From Epiperipatus broadwayi (lineage: Eukaryota; Onychophora; Udeonychophora; Euonychophora; Peripatidae), in contig JAQFVV010012435.1 of assembly GCA_028023455.1 (NCBI GenBank), positions 3,596,001-3,660,000 on the forward strand: DNA of 64,000 nt. The letters are read 5' to 3'. Positions 12,172-23,159 of the stretch are shown here, piece after piece. Position numbers and translations under genes: made by a program. Position 1 is the stretch's first letter. Every line of letters starts with the position of its first letter. The notes beneath the pieces are model-generated. The model ran no database searches. It was given only the letters and a program-made list of their open reading frames with translations, and was not told where the DNA came from.

Positions 12172-12732
12172 TGTAATATATAGGGGGTTTGAATTCAGAC
12201 TTTCACGTGACCCTTGACTAGCCATGCTACCTCAAACTGCTGGCACCTTTGATCACACACATATCAAAAAAAAATCACCAATATACATATTTCATGCTAA
12301 ACCAGCACTTGTCAGTTGGTCCAGATTATCATCTCCACACACATATATACAATGAATGCTCATCTTATATTAAGATATCCAATCTTCATACTTTAATGGA
12401 CAGGCTTCAATCCATTCCACCCCACAACTCTTCAGCCATCCATGTCATTGAAAATCTGAAGATGAAATACTCAAAGCCTATGGCTAAAGAGTTGTGGGGT
12501 GGGGTGGATTAAAGCCTGTCCATTAAAGCATGAAGATTGGTTATCTTAATAGAAGCTGACCATTGATTGTATATATATGGAGATGATAATCTGGACCAAC
12601 TGACGAGTGCTGGTTTAGCACAAAATACATTTATTGGTGATTATTTATCTTTTTGACATGTGTGTGATCAAGTGTGATAGCAGTATAAGATTGCATGGAT
12701 AGTTGAGGATCATGTGATAAAGTGTTTATGTA
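12172..12732. repeat. Family B foldback repeat, copy 3 (near-complete palindrome)
   Basis: The left arm from ATATATAGGGGGTTT to about 12445 pairs with the right arm 12485-12732. Matched pairs include CATACTTTAATGGACAGGCT with GCCTGTCCATTAAAGCATG, GTTGGTCCAGATTATCATCT with GATGATAATCTGGACCAAC, and AATATACATATTTCATGCT with its inverted counterpart. CCACCCCACAACTCTT and AAGAGTTGTGGGGTGG close the stem near the centre. It would form a hairpin of about 230 bp. This is the best reference copy for the family. Confidence 0.85.
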
Positions 12733-13060
12733 AATTCTTACAACTTGAAGCAAGAAAAGGATGACACAATTAAATTATATATTTACTTTTATATACTGAT
12801 ATAAAATACATTTCCTTTTTTAAAAACACTAAGATATAGATTAAACAAGCATAATCTAAATAAAAATGAGTTACTAATTCAAAATACAATATTCATGATT
12901 ATTTTACTATTTTATATTGTGACAAATTGTAAACAAATGATGTTGAAAAAAACAATTCAGCAATTATTAGTTTGTAATTCATGACTAAGCAGTCAGAAAG
13001 TTGCTAAGTTTAACTTCTGGTACTGTCTTCTACTCGGACTAAATCTAATTAAAAAAGTCT

Positions 13061-13400
13061 TGTAATAATGGGAAAGGCTGAAACCTTTTACTGATGTGCC
13101 TTAAAAATGCTTGTGTGACAGCCAATCAGATGTAATAATGACTACACATACAAAAAAAAGATGGAATCCACCCTCTTCTCTACTTAAATTTATATATAAA
13201 TAAGCTGTCAGCTTATTTATATATACATTTAAGTAGACAAGAGGATGGGTCCCATTGGCTTCCATCTTTTTCTTATATTTCTAGCTTGTGTTCTTGAATT
13301 GGGAGTTTCTTGTGCAGTCATTATTACATCTGACTGGCTGTCACATAAGCATTTTTAAGGTGCATTGGTCATAGGTTTAAGCCTTTCATATTATTACTAG
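13061..13400. mobile_element. Family C foldback/MITE
   Basis: Inverted repeat. TGTAATAATGGGAAAGGCTG at the left pairs with the end AGCCTTTCATATTATTACTA. The interior also pairs: TTAAAAATGCTTGTGTGACA with its complement near 13345, and ATTTATATATAAATAAGC with GCTTATTTATATATACAT across the centre near 13207. A ~70-bp unpaired insert, 13263-13310, lies in the right arm. Non-coding and seen once in the window. Confidence 0.75.
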
Positions 13401-13489
13401 ATTATCTGCTTGCACTTAATAAATTTAATATATTTACATTTATGAAAGTCTTATAGATTAAAGCCAAATCAAAATTTTAAATGCATTAG

Positions 13490-13985
13490 TACATGATCAC
13501 CATTTACTATGCTTACACAAACTGTTATAATGGAGCAAAACTCATCATATGATAGTGCCACCCAGTGCATGCAAGCATAGGGAATGGTGTTCATTTGAGG
13601 TTTAGTATTTAAAACTATTTCTTCCAAATAGGATGATGGTGTGTAAAATTATTGAAAAACCAAATACACCAAAATGTGCTGAACTGGGTTCAGATCTATA
13701 TGATTATACAAGCAAATGATCTTGGATTGAAAACATTAAGGTGTTTTCATTTTGGTCTCATAGCTTTATAGGGTTGCTGCTAAAGGGCTGTATTCGATCT
13801 CAAAATCTAGGTGCTGTATTATCACATCTCAGGCTCTTCACTGATGAAAGACACAAGCTAGAAACTAATCTGGGGATATTGGATAAGGTTTTATGCACAA
13901 ACCTTCATGCATCCATTGATTACTCTGACTTGCACTGGATAGCACTATAGTATGGAGAGTTTTGCCTCTGTCATAGCAATCTTAC
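13490..13985. repeat. Family A repeat, copy 3 (two arms)
   Basis: The left terminus ATGATCACCATTTACTATGC-TTACACAA at about 13495 and a partial left arm (ATAGTGCCACCCAGTGCATG) are followed by the interior (GAACTGGGTTCAGATCTATA) and a full right arm, 13835-13960, ending in a GAGAGTTTTGCCTCTG stretch. It shows that family A is a larger unit with inverted ends and its own internal sequence. The short frame through it is not a gene. Confidence 0.75.
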
Positions 13986-15413
13986 AAATATAAACACTTG
14001 TTTTTTATAAATTTTCATTATTATTGTTTAATAAATAAAAATAGTCAAACTTATCCTCATTGTCATTATATCTCTCTTCCATAGATAGTACACAACAAAA
14101 CAAAAATAACTAATGTAATAATCATTAAAAGATCAAATCATAAAATAAAAAAACAAATATTAGAAGGCAATAAAAAAGATCATAAAGTAAAAAAAAAAAC
14201 AAACATAATATCAACTAATAAATAGAAAAAAGAAAAGATAAAATCAGTTAATTTTTTTAATAAACATGATATATAATACAAATAGGATCTAGTTTTTTAA
14301 AATATCAATGATACTTGCCATGTGATTTTGTGTAGTGATAGAGAGGCAGATTTTGAAAGTTAGAGTTCATTGCTAATGGCTTTCATCCATTGATACCAAT
14401 GTTTAAGCTTCTTTCTGAGAAATAAGTCATTAGATTATTGTTTTTATTTAATGTTATCTAGAGAAACTCATAAACATAATAAAGAGGATACAATGAAATA
14501 AGAACTCTGAGGAATAATAATGATAATTAGAATATTCACACACACACATACAAATAAATCATTAAAATATGTATCAGTAGATTGATTTTTTAAAATATCA
14601 CATTGCTGTTAATATTATAATAAGTCAAAGCTATAAAATAGAATATATAAAGTAGTAGTACTATTGTGAGGTTATTGTTTTTTTTTTCATGGACCTCTTC
14701 ATAGATGCACAGAAAAAAATTTAAATAAAAAATGATATTAAAAGAATTAAGTGAATAAATAAACATTTCATATTTGTAGAAAGACTTTGTAATCCATGAT
14801 AGAGAATATGCATAGTATGTCTATTTCTTGTTCAAATCTGGTGTGCATAAAATGAATTTTTTTTTGATTGATCTAGGAGGTAATTAACAACCTTGGTAAG
14901 CTGTTTTTTCATGAGGTACTGAAAAAAAGATTACATTGCAATTGCTTGGGAGTTTGTATAAAATTCAAGTATTAAAAATGATAGAACTGAAAGTCTTGAT
15001 TTGCAGAATTCATTATTATACCACTGTATTAAGTCACACTAGACAAAAAAATCAAGAAATGGCAGAATTCAATTCTAGAACCAAATACTTTGCACTCTAA
15101 AACCCACTTCTCCACCAATGCACTTTATTAGTAGACTATTCAAAGAATGCTTTTGTCTTTTACTTATTTACTCATATAAAAAAGGCATTTAGAATTCTAA
15201 TTATAAAAAATGTTGCTTTTCAAACTAATTATTCAATTTTTATTTGAATTTAGCTAGAATTATTTCAGCAAAATAGAGAAAAAAACATTTGCTGTCCACT
15301 TCTAGAATGACCCTAATGGTTTGAAATGAGAGATAGTATAAATAAAAATTATAATCAAAATTGGAGTCCATTTGTATTTATTTTTACAAACTATTAATAT
15401 TAATTCCTTGGAA

Positions 15414-15445
15414 GGTCATGTGACGTTCTAATACCGGAAGTGACA
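15414..15445 (+). promoter_or_regulatory. Possible E-box/CRE plus ETS motif pair
   Basis: GGTCATGTGACGTTC (E-box CATGTG overlapping a CRE half-site) and CCGGAAGTGACA (ETS-type CCGGAAGT) lie within 32 bp inside very AT-rich DNA. No transcript is visible nearby. Regulatory function is speculative. Confidence 0.2.
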
Positions 15446-15817
15446 TGTTGAAACGAAATTGTGGATATAAATATATTTTTAAAAATTTACAAAAAATAGC
15501 AGTAAACTAAAAAAAAAAACTACATATTTTTTTTTTATTTTAAAAGCAAATTTTTGTTACTAAAATATTACAGTTTAATTATTAAAAATAAAATTTACAT
15601 TTTATTTTTCTGACATTTCTTTGTTCATTAAGAAAAGTTTAAAAATTAATGACTCAAACAAAGTGATGTGTATTTTTATACGACTATTTAAAAAAAAAAA
15701 ACTATTAATTAGTATTTTTAAACTTTTCAAATCCTGTCACTTTTGAAACAATTAACTTGCAGTTTTGCAGACAGACAAACCAAAGGAAAGAACTCCGAAT
15801 TATAAAATCTTTTCTAA

Positions 15818-15838
15818 TGTGTGTGTGTGTGTGTGTGT
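15818..15838. repeat. (GT)n microsatellite
   Basis: About ten GT units in AT-rich surroundings. Confidence 0.95.
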
Positions 15839-16132
15839 AAAATATTCCGTTTTTAAAACAGCTGTAATAAAATGAAAAATAAAAAAAAAATCGAGGGTCG
15901 TTATTATTTTATTATAAAATACATATGTCATTCTATAAAATTGTTGGTGACAAAAAGACATTTAAATAAAAAATAATTGGTGTTGGTGTTCTATTGCTCA
16001 AAATTTCATAAGTTTGAGCTTCAGGAACCAGAATTCGAATCGATCAGAGAACCTTATTCTCCAGATTCTGACTTTCTATTACTAAACTTAACATGCTGAA
16101 TTAAACGATTACATATAATTTATAGTTAGCAA

Positions 16133-16251
16133 TGCCCTGCGTAATGCAGGGGTAATGTGGCAGATCCTGGAGATCGATATTATATTTTACAGGTCTAGAT
16201 TAGTCTCTTCTGGTGCTCAAATTTAGATTAGTCTTTTCTGGTGCTCAAATT
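16133..16251 (+). repeat. GC-rich hairpin followed by a 28-bp tandem duplication
   Basis: CCCTGC-GTAAT-GCAGGG at about 16135-16151 forms a perfect 6-bp stem. About 45 bp later the unit TAGATTAGTCT(C/T)TTCTGGTG-CTCAAATTT is present twice in tandem (16196-16223 and 16224-16251) with one difference. Possibly the remnant of a transposon end. The hairpin is not followed by the CTRR expected at a Helitron terminus. Confidence 0.5.
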
Positions 16252-16259
16252 TCTTGTGA

Positions 16260-18465
16260 ACTCTTAAACATTGACCCCATTCAATTATATTTATATGGCA
16301 GGCATATACAAACATGAAAACACTATGTATAGAAAGAATATTATATTATGCACAAATAAAACATAAATCTTCTCTTGGAATTAATTTAAACATTAAAAAA
16401 AACATGATGTGCATAATAGAAAAAGGTCAATTTCTCCAATAGTGAATTATCATCATTAATACTACTGCCTAATAATTAAGGCAAAACCATTTCTGATATA
16501 AAAAAAAGAAACAATTTGTATGTCTATACAAACCAATCTGAGAAACATAAGTAGGTGCATATATAGAACATGGCTAACCATTACTCTATTTAACTTGGTG
16601 TTGCTCACTTTTTAATTCTTTCTGCAGCAAAGTTTCCTTACTGAAAGACTTCAGTATTTTTTTTAGTTGTAACTATTTCCTGTATTTTATCACTGGTTGC
16701 ATTTTTCAATAAAATCTATCACTATGTCACTTATTTAGAATGTTTTTGGAATCGTCTTTATAATATAAATGGGATCTGCTTCTTCCAAAACAATGCTCAT
16801 ATTCACAATAAAGTAGTTTTTAAAAAAGTCTGTTAACATTGGGCGCATTTAACATATCCAATCCAAGAAGATGTATAAGCTGAAGAACATGCTGACTGGT
16901 TTTACAATCTTGTCATTGTATTTACAAAATTTCCTTTAATTTCTAATGTTTTTGTTTAATGTTAACAGGAGATTTCTCATACAATAAATTGAACAGAATA
17001 ACAATACTATGCATGAGTAATTTTATTACAGTAATTATGGGAATAATTATTAGTAATGATCATGTCATACTTATGTCATATATTTTGCTTTTATAGATGA
17101 CATATCAATACCATCTCAGATAATGAACAATCTTTAATCTTCTCAATAATAATAGTTGTATACTTTTTTACTGCCTGGTACTGTATCTGTTTTTGGTTTT
17201 ATATAGGATGGCTGCAAAAATATATATATATAAATCTGTTTGTGATCTAACAAAAATTCTATTATCCTTTTGATTTGGAGTCACAGTGAAGTAGTGAGCA
17301 TAAATAAACCATTATAAGGTACTTTAACAATGATATAAAAAATAATGTTTTTGACACCTACATATTTATATCTATATAATTATTTATAATCCAAATCTGC
17401 ATACTGTTAACATAGAATAAATAGATAAATTAACTTATTTTAACAATGTTCAATTAACCTACCAATCAAATCATTGGTAGCATTTACTTATGAACATTAT
17501 CATAAATTAATCATTCAAATGTCTCTTACAAGAGAATTATATCATGGTCCTCAATATCACTCAACAATTAGAAATGACTATTTATTAATGCACTTTAAGA
17601 TAGTACGCAAAATTTTTTCATATAAATATCAAATAAAAAACCATTTCAATTTTATATCATGAAATAATCATAATGCATTTTTACAAATATAACCAATTAA
17701 ATATTATAACGAAATATTTAAATTTTTAAATTTGTAAGTTTATATTGTGATTATTTTATATTTTAAGTTCGGAGTTGTTTTGAATTTGACATTTATATAA
17801 AAATGATTTTTCGCATTATGGTCCAATAGATTCGTCCTGATAAAATCTTGTAAATAAATTTTCACCCACTTTTCAATTTCCAATCTCATTAAAATCTTGC
17901 ATAAATAAATATTTCTGATAACAATATATATTTTTTGAATTTGCAACCAATGTTAGCAAAACATTAAAACTTTTATATAGTATTCTGTACGTTTTATGCT
18001 ACGGTTATTTATTGACATTAAATTCTGTCTCCATTTTTTTCATTTTTCATTTCTGGACCTATATAAAATTAAAACTAAAAATAATAAAATGAACTAAAAG
18101 ATAAACAAAAAATACTCAGTTTTAATAGTATTCTTGGTATTATGTGATTTATAATAAAAATATGGACTGAAAAAATGTTAAATTAAAAATATTCAATTCT
18201 AATTCTTGTTTGATAAAAACCCATAAAAATTGATAAAAAGTACAACTAAGACTACTTCCAAACATAAATCCAACATTTTCATTTTGTGAAAGCTGAGGAA
18301 AATTTATACTTGACTTTTGAGTATTTTTTTTTTTAATTTTTTCATGCATTTATATAAATTAAAGCATCCCTTAAATTATTTTAAAAATATTATTTATTTC
18401 TTTTTGTGTGTTTTGAAATAACAAACACTGATGTATATAAGTCATAGAACAGAAATCTGTTATCT
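16260..18465. other. AT-rich sequence, no gene recognised
   Basis: Short noise frames only. No recognisable repeat family from elsewhere in the window. Confidence 0.5.
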
Positions 18466-18469
18466 ATAA

Positions 18470-18711
18470 CAGCAGTGTGCAATCTGTGGGTCATGAGCTC
18501 TTAAGGGGTTGCAGAAAATTTGTCAAAAGTCATGAAAATTTTGAAAAGTTCTTAAATTTTTAATTGAAAGAACAAAAACCTAAACACTATTAAAAATATA
18601 TGAAATTGTCCAACTCATCATCATTATCATCATTATTATTGTTGTTACTGTCATCATCATTACTATTACTATTATTATTACTATTACTCCTCCTCCTTCT
18701 CCTCCTCCTCC

Positions 18712-18787
<76 letters not shown>

Positions 18788-19353
18788 GTTGTTGTTGTGT
18801 GTCTGATCACTTTTGTGTTTAAACACTTCCTTCTCGATATTCAAATCCACTTTGTGTAAATACTATAATGGCATTTTGTTTCTATTGCTCTCATATTTCT
18901 TATTCACTCTTATAATTTTGTACTTCAGTCTAGTATTTTCCTAATAATACATGGTACTATGTTCTTCAATGTATACATTTTCTAAAACAGCTAAAATGTT
19001 GTAATCACTTCAAATCAACAGATCTATTAAAAATGAAATATTGGTATACATTTGTCATATTTATTTTTTCTCACAACATTCACAATAAAATATTTTTAAA
19101 ACCCTGTTTCTCAGTTTTATGTACATGATAGAAATTAAAAATTTTAAATGCATAAATGGTAATAAAAACCAAACATTCAGAAAATAATAAAAATAGTTGC
19201 AAAGAAGAAGATATATATTTGTATGTGATAAAATGACTTTTATTATTACTATATTTATATTCTTATAATAGGATGGTAGCAATATATAATGGGTCATATA
19301 AAATTTCAGTCAGAGTGTGGGGGTTGCAAATGTAAAAAAGTTGCACACCACTG
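18470..19353. mobile_element. hAT-like non-autonomous element containing a (TTA)n tract
   Basis: The left end CAGCAGTGTGCAA (18470-18482) and the reverse complement of the right end (CAGTGGTGTGCAA, 19341-19353) match at 11 of 13 positions and carry the CAGNGGTG-type start of hAT inverted repeats. The sub-terminal CTGTGGGTCATGAG and GGGGTTGCAA stretches also resemble common hAT MITEs. The flanking octamers (ATCTATAA and ATCAACAT) agree at only 5 of 8 positions, so the target duplication is decayed or misplaced. No transposase. A compound trinucleotide repeat occupies the left half. Confidence 0.55.
18611..18800. repeat. Compound trinucleotide microsatellite
   Basis: Imperfect TCA/TTA/TTG units lead into TCC units, then a pure (ATT)n run at about 18712-18787 and terminal GTT units. 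It sits inside the hAT-like element. The poly-Asn, poly-Ile and poly-Leu open frames here are repeat artefacts. Confidence 0.9.
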
Positions 19354-19359
19354 ATCAAC

Positions 19360-21050
19360 ATCACAGAAGTTGTTTCTATAATTTTAAAAAAATATATTAA
19401 TTAGATTCGATATTTTAAAATAAAAACAGATTAGTAAAATAATTAAAACTTGTACAAAGTTTATTATTTTTTTAATTTAATTAACTCATTAATATGTATA
19501 GATTTATAAACACTAAACTAAATTCTGTTAAGAATTTGGAATAATGTAATGATTAAAACTACTTCATGGCTTGCATACCACATTTATATGTTTACATTGA
19601 AACTTTCTTATTGACATAATTTTATCCTATCATTAATTGCTTTTGTATCCACTCTAATGCGTAAATAAAGTTTTAATTATGAAAGTAAAACTACTCATGT
19701 TAATTGATTATGGTTTGTAAAATTATATAAGTATAATAATAATTTCACACGAGAGAATTGAGAGACAATATGACAAAAGAATTAATGGAGAGAGTGGAGG
19801 TAACAATTTGATTCTAAAACATATGGTCTTAACATTTGCAAGCGTTTTTACGAACTTGGTTAGTCTTCAGACCAATTAGAAAATAAATATTAGGGATTTA
19901 AACAGGTCAACACAATCTTATTATTATTAGAGTAAGCGATTGAACTAAAGAATTGTATATGTTTAACTAGTTCTCTGTATGCATATTTTTATGTGTTTAA
20001 TTTAATCTGAAAATGAGTATATTAAATAATTATTGAATTGAATTCATATTGGAAATAATGTTCTGTTAATGCTTTAGTTTATCATATATTTTTGAGACGC
20101 CCTACAGGTTAGATTAAATTTACAACTTTATTTCATCAAATTTAATTATATCCTGTAGAGGTCCCTACTATCGCATTTTATACGCATGTGCTTGAAAAAA
20201 AAAAAGATCGAATTATTTTAACTTAGTTTGCAAAGCCTGAATGAATTATTGTTCGGATTGCTTAAACCAATGAAATTCTATTTAAAACAGTATTCATAAT
20301 TTTAGAAATAAATAAATAAATAAATTTGTTGCAGTCAATATGAAAGAGTTCATTATTGGTTTCTTTTGACATGTCTTCTAAAAGTAAATATTTTTGAATA
20401 ATCCTATTTTTCTAATAAAGTATATATTATTCTCAAAATATTTATTTAAGTAAGTGTATTACATGTAATCGGAAAAGAAAAACTACATCAATAATATTGA
20501 AGAAGTACATTGTAAGTTCATAGTTCAAGTTTTGGAATGGATTCAAGAAAAATGATTGGTATGATTGGTTCAGGTGTGTCCCTTGTAGTGATGATTAATA
20601 TGTTCCAAAATCAGGCAGTGTTTAGGAGTTATCCTTGAATTTTGATTTTCCTGAAATTATCCATATGCTGCAATGAGTATTTGATTAGATGTTGAATAGG
20701 TCCCAAGTATTTTTGTATTATTAGATTGTGCTATACTTTGTCTCATTTTTTCATCTTTGAAAGTATTGTGTAAAATAATCAGAAATATATAAACAAACAA
20801 TGTAAAATATGTTTTCACCTTCAAAATCTAATAAAAGATCTTGCAATTGTACTTATCCCAAATCATCAAGGTTGTAGGTTGAATCTCAGCTCATTTGTGA
20901 AAATTTTCTTCTTAACAATACCAAATCTTGAGAACTTTCAAATAAATCCAAAATTGGCAAAATAAAATTAAACATAGTAGTGAGTGATTCAAAGGTGAAA
21001 CTTAATAGCACCATTACAATACTCAATAATATCATGCAGGTGAGAATTAG
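19360..21050. other. AT-rich sequence with one hammerhead-like patch
   Basis: No gene recognised. At 19842-19880, minus strand, CTGAAGA is followed by an imperfect 6-bp stem and an A-rich motif, discussed in the findings. The rest is featureless AT-rich DNA. Confidence 0.45.
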
Positions 21051-21054
21051 TTAA

Positions 21055-21240
21055 TTCATCATCATCAACAACTATTATCAATCCACTGCACAATGAAAGT
21101 CTCTCCAAGTTCAATCCATCTCCGATTTCTAGCTTCTCTTCTCCACATCACCCCTGCATACTTTCTTATTTCATCCATCTATCTCACTTGTGGTCTCTTT
21201 CTGGGTCTTTTACAATCTCTTGGAATCCAGTTTAAGATTT
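21055..21240 (-). pseudogene. RTE-clade retrotransposon 3' end (relic)
   Basis: On the minus strand this is the last ~55 codons of an RTE-type ORF plus the (TGATGATGA)-type tail, matching the 3' end of the longer RTE copy at 53457-54900: shared landmarks AATCTCTTGGAATCCAGTTT / CTTTCTGGGTCTTTTACA (plus-strand view), CATCACCCCTGCA and CAATCCACTGCA. A severely 5'-truncated insertion, typical for this clade. Confidence 0.75.
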
Positions 21241-21849
21241 TAATTAATTAATTAATTACAATTTAATAAATCAATGATTGTACAACACTATTATCTCATT
21301 TATTTTTAAACTTCTTCCTAAGAAATACATATTTAAGTCTTTTGTGAAACTACTATGTAAATGTGTTACTTTTTTCACTAGACGGTAGATAGATTATCGG
21401 ATTTTAAATTTAGTGTCATATGCTCATTAATCTGTCACAATAAAAACAGTCAATTAATTAAAATAAAAATCACAAATATAGGAAGCAAGTAATAAAAAAA
21501 TTAGAAAGTTACAAAAATAAAAAGATAATATAAGAAAAAAGTAGGGAAAAACAAAAAGATAAAAATCAGTAAACACATTTCATTTCAACAGTGTTAGTAA
21601 ATGAAACGAATAGAATAATTATCTGAAGAACATTTATAAAATTCAAAATGAAAAGACTGCAATAAATTATAGACTTAAAAATTAATGATGAAAGTAACCA
21701 TCTGTTGGCTACATATATAGACACATAACTAAAAGAATAGCACAGTTCCAAGCAAAAATAAATCAGCAAGGCAGAATCAGAGATAATAAACCACGAATAA
21801 CTATACCATACATACCCAACATTGCCAAACATCTAACTAAAACATTATC

Positions 21850-22400
21850 AAAAAAATTTATTATTGGTTTCCGCACTTCAGCCAACATTAATAGACTAAT
21901 AAACAATTCATAAGATAAACTTGATCCCAAACTAACATCTCAAGTGGTGTACCAGATATAATGCCCTCAGGCTGGATGCAGAGCTTCATGTTATGGGGAA
22001 ACAAAAACTACCATTACAGACAGAGCATCCCAACACATATATATGTATAAAAGGGTACTGAACAACAAGGAGTCTACATCAGCATTCGTGGAACATGAAA
22101 AAGCTACTGGACACAGATTTGAACTCACCAACCCCAGAATAGTGTGCAAAGAGAGTAATGACCATAGGTGCAAAATAAAGGAGGCATATTTCATAAATAA
22201 TGACACCCAATCAATTAATAGAAAAGACAGCTGTTTTGCTATTTCAAAAAGATGGACAAACTAATTCAAACAATATTTTAAATAAAATACCGAAACATGT
22301 AATTAACATAAATTTGAATACTCCCTATCAATCACACACAGCTATGATTATGAAGTCATAGAGCTTTGAAAGTGCTAAGCTTTAAATAAATTTAGTAATA
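21850..22400 (+). pseudogene. Penelope-like element GIY-YIG endonuclease relic plus 3' end
   Basis: From 21944 to 22264 one frame encodes the C-terminal GIY-YIG region of a Penelope-like retroelement. VVYQI (GIY position) is followed by a TAA stop at 21956, then CPQAGCRASCYGETK (YIG position), an R/H helix (TITDRASQH), FVEHEKATGHRF and KIKEAYFI with the expected Glu. The upstream linker (LDPKLTSQ) also resembles the family. The reverse transcriptase is absent. The 3' UTR (22265-22390) ends with the CTATGATTATG...GAAAG...CTAAGCTTTA signature that recurs in the 11304-11680 palindrome. A stop codon and 5' truncation make this a dead copy. Confidence 0.7.
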
Positions 22401-22409
22401 TATATATAG

Positions 22410-22970
22410 AATGAGTGTTATAAGCACATAATTATTGATATATATATATATTTGAGAAAGAAGAAGCTGTGAGAAAGATTTATTAGTGAAATGAAACATC
22501 AACTATTTAGCTATTATATTTTTATTACATGGAAATTCCTGAAAATAATACTATTAATTCATATATATAAACATTACAGTAGATTGATTGTTAAAATTGT
22601 ATTTGTACTATATTCTTATTGTATTATTTTGTTTAATATATGAGCTGTACCTGTGGCTTTGCTTACATTAGTAGAATAAAAGAATATAATGCAATATGCA
22701 GCAGGTCCCACAGCTTGTATATTTACATATTTTTTACAAGAAATAAAAGTACATGAGTTATCAGTGGCAGTATCACAAAAATATAGGGTCTTGCAATCAG
22801 CTATACTACCGAATTTGTTTCACTTTTAGGATTTTACTTTAAATATATTTTTCACATCATAAACTGGTGTTTATAAATGGCTATGCCATTTTAACAGCAT
22901 AACATTTTTTTTCACACTCCACTTGCTAGTGAGAAATTAAATACATGTTACAAATAAAATTTAATTAATA
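22410..22970. other. AT-rich sequence, no gene recognised
   Basis: Short (TA)n runs near 22398 and 22440. No coding or repeat signature recognised. Confidence 0.5.
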
Positions 22971-22974
22971 AAAA

Positions 22975-23155
22975 ATATCACATGATCACCATCTCTATAC
23001 TAGCACATAACTGATGATGGCCACAAGCCAGAAATTAGTCTGGGGATATTGGATGAGTAGGCACTAGATAAGGATTTTATGCACAAGCCTTCTGGCATCC
23101 ATTGATTACTCTGTTTGACACAGGGTGGCACTACTGTATGGGGAGTTTTGCCCTT
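22975..23155 (+). repeat. Family A repeat, copy 4 (right arm)
   Basis: Terminal CACATGATCACC, then the arm from CTGATGATGGCCACAAGCCA through GGGGATATTGGATGAGTAGG, CTTCTGGCATCCATTGATTA and GGGTGGCACTACTGTATGGG. A short hybrid of terminus and right arm, with the interior missing. Confidence 0.75.
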
Positions 23156-23159
23156 GTTT

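Larger units (their letters stand above)
13990..16125. other. AT-rich sequence, no gene recognised
   Basis: A-rich runs and short noise frames. A small (GT)n tract lies at 15818-15838, and a GC-richer patch at 15414-15445 is listed separately. No transposon motif seen. Confidence 0.5.

Noticed and set aside
12249-12512. 87-codon + frame
   Set aside because: Lies entirely within the family B palindrome; composition and lack of homologous frame in other copies argue against a gene.
13741-13950. 69-codon + frame
   Set aside because: Falls inside family A copy 3; the frame is not kept in other copies.
16133-16170. Helitron 3' terminus
   Set aside because: The hairpin is not followed by CTRR and no 5' TC terminus was found.
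18580-18850. Open frames of poly-Ile, poly-Asn and poly-Leu
   Set aside because: They are translations of a compound TTA/TCA/TCC microsatellite with no independent coding evidence.
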